From assembly GCA_955652915.1 (NCBI GenBank), contig CATPCJ010000171.1, positions 1-36,253 on the forward strand: DNA of 36,253 nucleotides, written 5' to 3'. The translations under genes and the position numbers were made by a program. Position 1 is the stretch's first letter. Every line of letters begins with the position of its first letter. Source of the stretch: an uncultured Bryobacteraceae bacterium (GTDB lineage Bacteria > Acidobacteriota > Terriglobia > Bryobacterales > Bryobacteraceae). This document shows positions 33,077 to 36,253 of this stretch, one piece after another. The notes under the pieces are model-generated. The model ran no database searches and was not told where the DNA came from. It worked only from the letters and a program-made list of their open reading frames with translations.

Positions 33077-33228
33077 ACGCTCTGCTGATCGACACGAATG
33101 TCGTGTCGATCCTCTTTAATCGGAACCATCGACTGCGGCAGACTTGCATAGATGCGGTGGCCGGCCATCAGTTGGTAATTTCGTTCATGACTCGGGCGGA
33201 GCTGCTGCTGTGGCCCGCGCGGCTGTAG
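33073..33228 (+). pseudogene. Truncated VapC-like PIN-domain toxin
   Basis: It has 51 codons: MNALLIDTNVVSILFNRNHR then GHQLVISFMTRAELLLWP. This is the first half of a PIN ribonuclease, with the first catalytic Asp (IDTN) and the Glu in TRAELLLW. The stop TAG at 33226 comes before the second half with the remaining two acidic residues (expected length about 130), so it cannot form the metal site. The downstream sequence in the same frame (QAVPSASNHLHWFARELIRR) does not restore the PIN end. Confidence 0.7.
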
Positions 33229-33360
33229 CAAGCGGTCCCCTCGGCATCCAACCACCTCCACTGGTTTGCCCGAGAACTGATTCGGCGGGATAAGGTATCG
33301 TGATCTGGCACGCAAGGACGTGCCTGTCCTGAGGCGCTAACAGATTCAACCGCTGGATCG

Positions 33361-33778
33361 CTAACGGCTGAGCGTGGTGGGTCGTAGCGCGGTCCCAGAG
33401 TTGGTCGAAGGCACCTCTTGCATGAAGGGCGCCTGTGAAGGCATGACGGCGTTAACCTCGAGACCGACAAATCCGAGATTGCCCAAGGAGTCGGGAATAA
33501 AGTCGAAGAACAATGCGTCTGAGCCGCCCTTATGATCGACCAGAGCTACGGGACAACCGGACATGCGGACTTTGATCGGGGGGCATGTCGTAGGTGCTTC
33601 TTCGATAGTCCCCGCCAGCAAAACCTGATGGCAGAGAAATGCGCGAACGTAGAACTCGTCTGCGTAGTTCATCTCGAATCGCATCGAGAGTCGATTTGCG
33701 TTCCGGTGTGAAGCGGCCAAATATCAAGACAACTTTAGAAGTGATGGTGTCGATTACATGCCGGATTGAACACTTCAA
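33361..33778 (-). pseudogene. Broken gene with a GRFTPERK-type segment
   Basis: On the minus strand, 33778-33660 encodes VIDTITSKVVLIFGRFTPERK followed by STLDAIRDELRRR, which I recognise as the start of the C-terminal domain of a bacterial family (TIR-like or pentapeptide-linked proteins; name uncertain). The expected continuation (a Tyr-Leu-Pro-Val-Leu-Phe-Asp-Phe type strand) is missing. Another minus frame (33361 to about 33684; GCPVALVDHKGGSDALFFDF, IPDSLGNLGFVGLEVN) is protein-like and covers the rest. This suggests a frameshifted or fused fragment. It could also be two unrelated relics. Confidence 0.35.
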
Positions 33779-34203
33779 GTGGTTTCCGTGGGTACTGGAG
33801 CCGTACCTGTATCACGATCAGAAACGACTCCTGGCCACGCTGGCGGAAAAGGTGATCGGGCTAGCGGAGGCGATGGCGCGGAATCAAACAAAGAGCCGGT
33901 GAACATCATTCGATAAGCATCCATGAGCAGCCTGCACAGATGGCGCAACTTGTCATCCGAACCTTAGATGAGATGGCCTTAATTCGCCACACCCCGGGGA
34001 TCACGCCGAGGAGGTGCGGAAGCTGCATCCTGCCGGCAACGGCAATTCCGATGCCGCCTGCTTCGGCGTTTGCGAATTGGCCAACGGCACGCAAGGCATC
34101 CGCGATACGTTTTTCTCTGCTTGTCATGCAGTCTACTTGTCATGCAGTAGGCCTGTCCTACACGACACGCTATACTAATGCGAATCCTGGAGGTTTAGCG
34201 ATC
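33779..34203. other. Stretch without a convincing gene
   Basis: Weak open frames exist on both strands: a plus one at 33744-33902 (52 codons; FPWVLEPYLYHDQKRLLATLAE) and a minus one at 33906-34127 (73 codons; REKRIADALRAVGQFANAEA). Neither has a Shine-Dalgarno site or a known motif. CTTGTCATGCAGT is repeated in tandem (34120-34132 and 34136-34148), and GTAGGCCTGTCCTAC (34147-34161) is a fragment of the repeat at 8878-8961. Confidence 0.5.
34171..34193 (+). promoter_or_regulatory. -10 box and Shine-Dalgarno site of the SPFH pair
   Basis: CGCTATACTAA with TATACT at 34171-34176 resembles the box before the LytTR gene. GGAGG follows at 34189-34193 and is spaced about ten bases from ATG 34204, so this message has a leader and a proper ribosome site. 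No good -35 was found. Confidence 0.5.
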
Positions 34204-35217
34204 ATGGATGTATTGACCGGCGTGATCATCGGCTTTTTTCTTTGGTTTGTCGTACGCGTTGTTGTTGGCGGGATCTACACTGTCAACCAAAACGAGCGGG
34301 CGGTCAAGACCAGTTTCGGCCGGGCGGAACGACTGCCCGGCGACAAAACAACTCTGGACGATCCGATCTCCAGTTACCTGGTGGACGACGAACGCACGCG
34401 GTATGTCTATCCGCAAGTGCGCGTGATTCCTCCCGGTGGGCCGTACCTTAAAATGCCTTGGGAGAAAGTGTACAAGGTCTCCGTTGCGACCACTACTGTG
34501 AACATGGCGGTGGATTACGAAACCCCGTCGGCCAACGACAATGGCACACGGCTTGAGGCGGTCACCAAGGATCAGCTCAATACGGGATTGACGGGGCAAA
34601 TCCGTTATCACGTGAGCGAGAACAACATGTACGCGTTCGTGTTCGCGATCAAGCAGCCCTTCGTACACGTGATGGGTTATTTCGTTTCGGTTCTCCGCCA
34701 ACGTATCGCGAATTTCGAAGCCAAGCCACTGCCGCTCGGCGCCGATGCCGTAGCGCCGCAAGCCGGCGCACCCGTTATTCCTGGCGGCGAGATGATCGGC
34801 GTTTCGATTAACGACTTGCGGAAAAATCTTCGCGACCTGAATGAGTACATGGATCTGGAGTGCAAATCCACCGCCGCGCGATATGGACTCGTTTTGGATG
34901 CGTCGCTAATCACCGGCATCGATCCGCCGGCGGAGGTGGAATCGGCGCTGGCGGCGATCAATACCGCGCACAACCAGGTATCCAGCGATATCAGCCTGGC
35001 ACAGGCGTCGGCCGATCAGAAAATCGAGCAATCCAAACGTGCGGTGGAGATCGAAACGTTGAAGGCTCAGGCGGAGGTTCAGCCTATCAAGCTGCTGGCC
35101 GAAGAGCTTTCCACTTTGCATAAGGCAGGGGAGGCTGTTCTGGGCGCCTATCTGCGGAATGTGCGGCTGAGGCTTTACGAAAAAGCCGATGCGGTCTACC
35201 TGGAGGGACGGCGATGA
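34204..35217 (+). CDS. SPFH/band-7 domain membrane protein 1
   Basis: ATG at 34204 with GGAGG before it gives 337 residues; the longer open frame from 33940 has no support. Residues 3-22 (VLTGVIIGFFLWFVVRVVVG) are an N-terminal membrane helix. GGIYTVNQNERAVKTSFGRAERL and YVYPQVRVIPPGGPYLKMPWEKVYKV are typical of the SPFH domain (stomatin/prohibitin/HflK family). A helical Ala/Glu/Gln-rich part (about 260-310; AQASADQKIEQSKRAVEIE) should form the oligomerisation coiled coil. SPFH proteins build large rings that organise membrane microdomains or hold proteases. The gene overlaps the next SPFH gene by four bases, as hflK and hflC sit together. No FtsH or NfeD protease is near. Confidence 0.88.
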   Translation: MDVLTGVIIGFFLWFVVRVVVGGIYTVNQNERAVKTSFGRAERLPGDKTTLDDPISSYLVDDERTRYVYPQVRVIPPGGPYLKMPWEKVYKVSVATTTVNMAVDYETPSANDNGTRLEAVTKDQLNTGLTGQIRYHVSENNMYAFVFAIKQPFVHVMGYFVSVLRQRIANFEAKPLPLGADAVAPQAGAPVIPGGEMIGVSINDLRKNLRDLNEYMDLECKSTAARYGLVLDASLITGIDPPAEVESALAAINTAHNQVSSDISLAQASADQKIEQSKRAVEIETLKAQAEVQPIKLLAEELSTLHKAGEAVLGAYLRNVRLRLYEKADAVYLEGRR

Positions 35218-36149
35218 ACACGACGCTGGCGATATTGGTCACGTTCCTGGCGCTATGGATTATCGTGCCGGTTTTTCTGGCACTGACTCGACTCTTTGGC
35301 TGGTACGCGATGGTGCAAGAACGCACCTGCCGGGTCTACGTTCTCTTCGGAAAAGTCATTGGAACGCTCACCGAACCGGGTCTACATTTTCTACCGGCCG
35401 AAATCGGGGTGTCGGCGTTCATCATCAACTTCTTTGGAAAATGCTACGTGCTGGATCTCCGGCTGGATCAGGAATACCGCCGCAGCGAGCCGGTGAATTC
35501 CGAGGAAGGCGCGCCCATGGGTATCGGGATCTGGTACGAAATGTGGATCAGCGACCCGGTGGCTTACCTGTTCAAGAATACCGACCCGCGCGGCTCGTTG
35601 CGCGCGAACGTCAGCAACGCCACCGTGCGCTGCCTGAGCAATATGCCGCTGGCCGACATGCTGCAGACGCGGCACACGATGAGCCAGACGGTGCGCGCGG
35701 AGGTGTCGCCGCAATCGCAAGCCTGGGGTTATCAACTTGGGTCGGTCTACATCCGGAAAGTTCATTTCCGGGATACGCAAATGATCCGGCAGATCGAGGA
35801 GAAGGTGGTGAACCGGCTACGCCAGGTGACGGCGGCGATCCGGCAGGCGGGGGCGAACCAGGTGAGCGTGATCGCTAGTTCCGCTGAGCGCGAGGCGTCT
35901 GTTGAGTTTGCTAAGGCGGCGGCGATTCGACCCAGTACGCTGGGAGCGGCGCTGCGTGAAATTGCACAGGAGCCGGATGTGGCCAACGCGCTTTTTGATA
36001 TTTTGGAGACGCAGAAGCTTTTGGCTAGTGGGGCGCGGGTGACGCTGCTGGCGGCGGGGCGGCACACCGGCGTGCTTGGCGATGTGTTGGCGGCGACAGG
36101 CATGTCGGGGGCGGGGAGAGGGTCGCCGCCTCCTGTCGCGAGTACTTGA
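35214..36149 (+). CDS. SPFH/band-7 domain membrane protein 2
   Basis: It has 311 residues; ATG overlaps the preceding stop (ATGA at 35214). The N-terminal helix is TLAILVTFLALWIIVPVFLAL, followed by WYAMVQERTCRVYVLFGKVIGTLTEPGLHFL, an SPFH start. It is more divergent than its neighbour: the coiled-coil part (about 190-240; RQIEEKVVNRLRQVTAAIRQAG and SAEREASVEFAKAA) is shorter, and the end (RGSPPPVAST) is low in complexity. By position and fold it is the likely partner of protein 1 in a mixed ring, as HflC is to HflK. The C-terminal codon usage turns strongly G-rich. Confidence 0.82.
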   Translation: MNTTLAILVTFLALWIIVPVFLALTRLFGWYAMVQERTCRVYVLFGKVIGTLTEPGLHFLPAEIGVSAFIINFFGKCYVLDLRLDQEYRRSEPVNSEEGAPMGIGIWYEMWISDPVAYLFKNTDPRGSLRANVSNATVRCLSNMPLADMLQTRHTMSQTVRAEVSPQSQAWGYQLGSVYIRKVHFRDTQMIRQIEEKVVNRLRQVTAAIRQAGANQVSVIASSAEREASVEFAKAAAIRPSTLGAALREIAQEPDVANALFDILETQKLLASGARVTLLAAGRHTGVLGDVLAATGMSGAGRGSPPPVAST

Positions 36150-36210
36150 TGTTCCGTCGAGTGGTGGCCAATTGTGGCGACTTTCTTCTGGAGAAAACTT
36201 AGCCGACCGG

Positions 36211-36240
36211 GGGGCGGCCGCGGACTTGGGGGTCCGCCCT
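36211..36240. repeat. GC-rich hairpin downstream of the SPFH pair
   Basis: GCGGAC (36220-36225) pairs with GTCCGC (36232-36237) across TTGGGG. It is followed by CCTAC rather than a T-run. It may be a dispersed repeat unit and could act as a weak terminator. The bases from 36150 to 36210 hold no gene. Confidence 0.5.
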
Positions 36241-36253
36241 ACAATGCGACTCG

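Noticed and set aside
32611..33315. 234-codon minus-strand open frame
   Set aside because: It crosses the duplicated DinB start and the PIN fragment, both recognisable on the plus strand; its sequence is low-complexity.
33940..34203. 88-codon N-terminal extension of SPFH protein 1
   Set aside because: GGAGG and the membrane helix both place the start at 34204; the extension holds a tandem repeat and no domain.
1..36253. CRISPR array, tRNA, rRNA, complete insertion sequence
   Set aside because: No regularly spaced repeats, no cloverleaf or rRNA-like stretch, and no transposase motifs were found.

Overview
The window reads as a chromosomal segment of a moderately GC-rich, Gram-negative soil-type bacterium. 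The best guess is an acidobacterium of the Solibacter/Bryobacter kind. This is inferred from a PEP-CTERM protein, a PhoPQ-activated pathogenicity-related protein, plant-type glutaminyl cyclase, S9 and S8/S53-like secreted peptidases, and many intergenic hairpin repeats. No rRNA, tRNA, CRISPR array or complete insertion sequence was seen.

Layout. (1) 1-4.8 kb: 3' part of a histone-deacetylase-family gene, a decayed PEP-CTERM remnant, a secreted subtilisin/sedolisin-like protease, a PEP-CTERM protein with a clear terminator, and a nucleotidyltransferase-like gene. (2) 4.9-7.3 kb, minus strand: inositol-3-phosphate synthase overlapping an NAD-dependent sugar epimerase. (3) 7.4-13.2 kb, plus strand: a LytTR response regulator, then an esterase, an ATP-grasp ligase, a GCS2-type carboxylate-amine ligase, an M29-type aminopeptidase and a second ATP-grasp-like protein. 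The last four are almost overlapping. I regard this as a candidate undescribed amide/peptide-forming pathway and the most interesting part of the window. (4) 13.3-15.2 kb, minus strand: two small secreted proteins (one DUF4252) and a lipoprotein glutaminyl cyclase. (5) 15.2-18.3 kb: repeat elements, a HicA/HicB toxin-antitoxin pair with a palindromic operator, and an S9 prolyl-oligopeptidase. (6) 18.3-25.5 kb: methyltransferase and histidine ammonia-lyase on the minus strand, divergent from two acyl-CoA dehydrogenases and a nitrilase; then a PhoPQ-related protein. (7) 25.7-31.5 kb: an ORF6N protein, an RND efflux pump with its membrane-fusion protein, and a DinB-like secreted protein. (8) 31.5-34.2 kb: a decayed zone with a methyltransferase, a truncated duplicate of the DinB gene start, a broken PIN-toxin pair and other gene debris. 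(9) 34.2-36.1 kb: two overlapping SPFH (stomatin/prohibitin-like) membrane genes.

Several promoters place a -10-like hexamer 6-8 nt before the ATG with no Shine-Dalgarno sequence, which suggests leaderless transcripts for hutH, the RND pump, the S9 peptidase and the LytTR regulator. Other genes have good Shine-Dalgarno sites. Non-coding space is rich in inverted repeats: a family seen at 4.8, 15.2 and 16.1 kb, a perfect 27-bp-arm hairpin at 8.9 kb, a three-way-junction palindrome at 24.0 kb, and a further pair at 13.25 and 31.6 kb.
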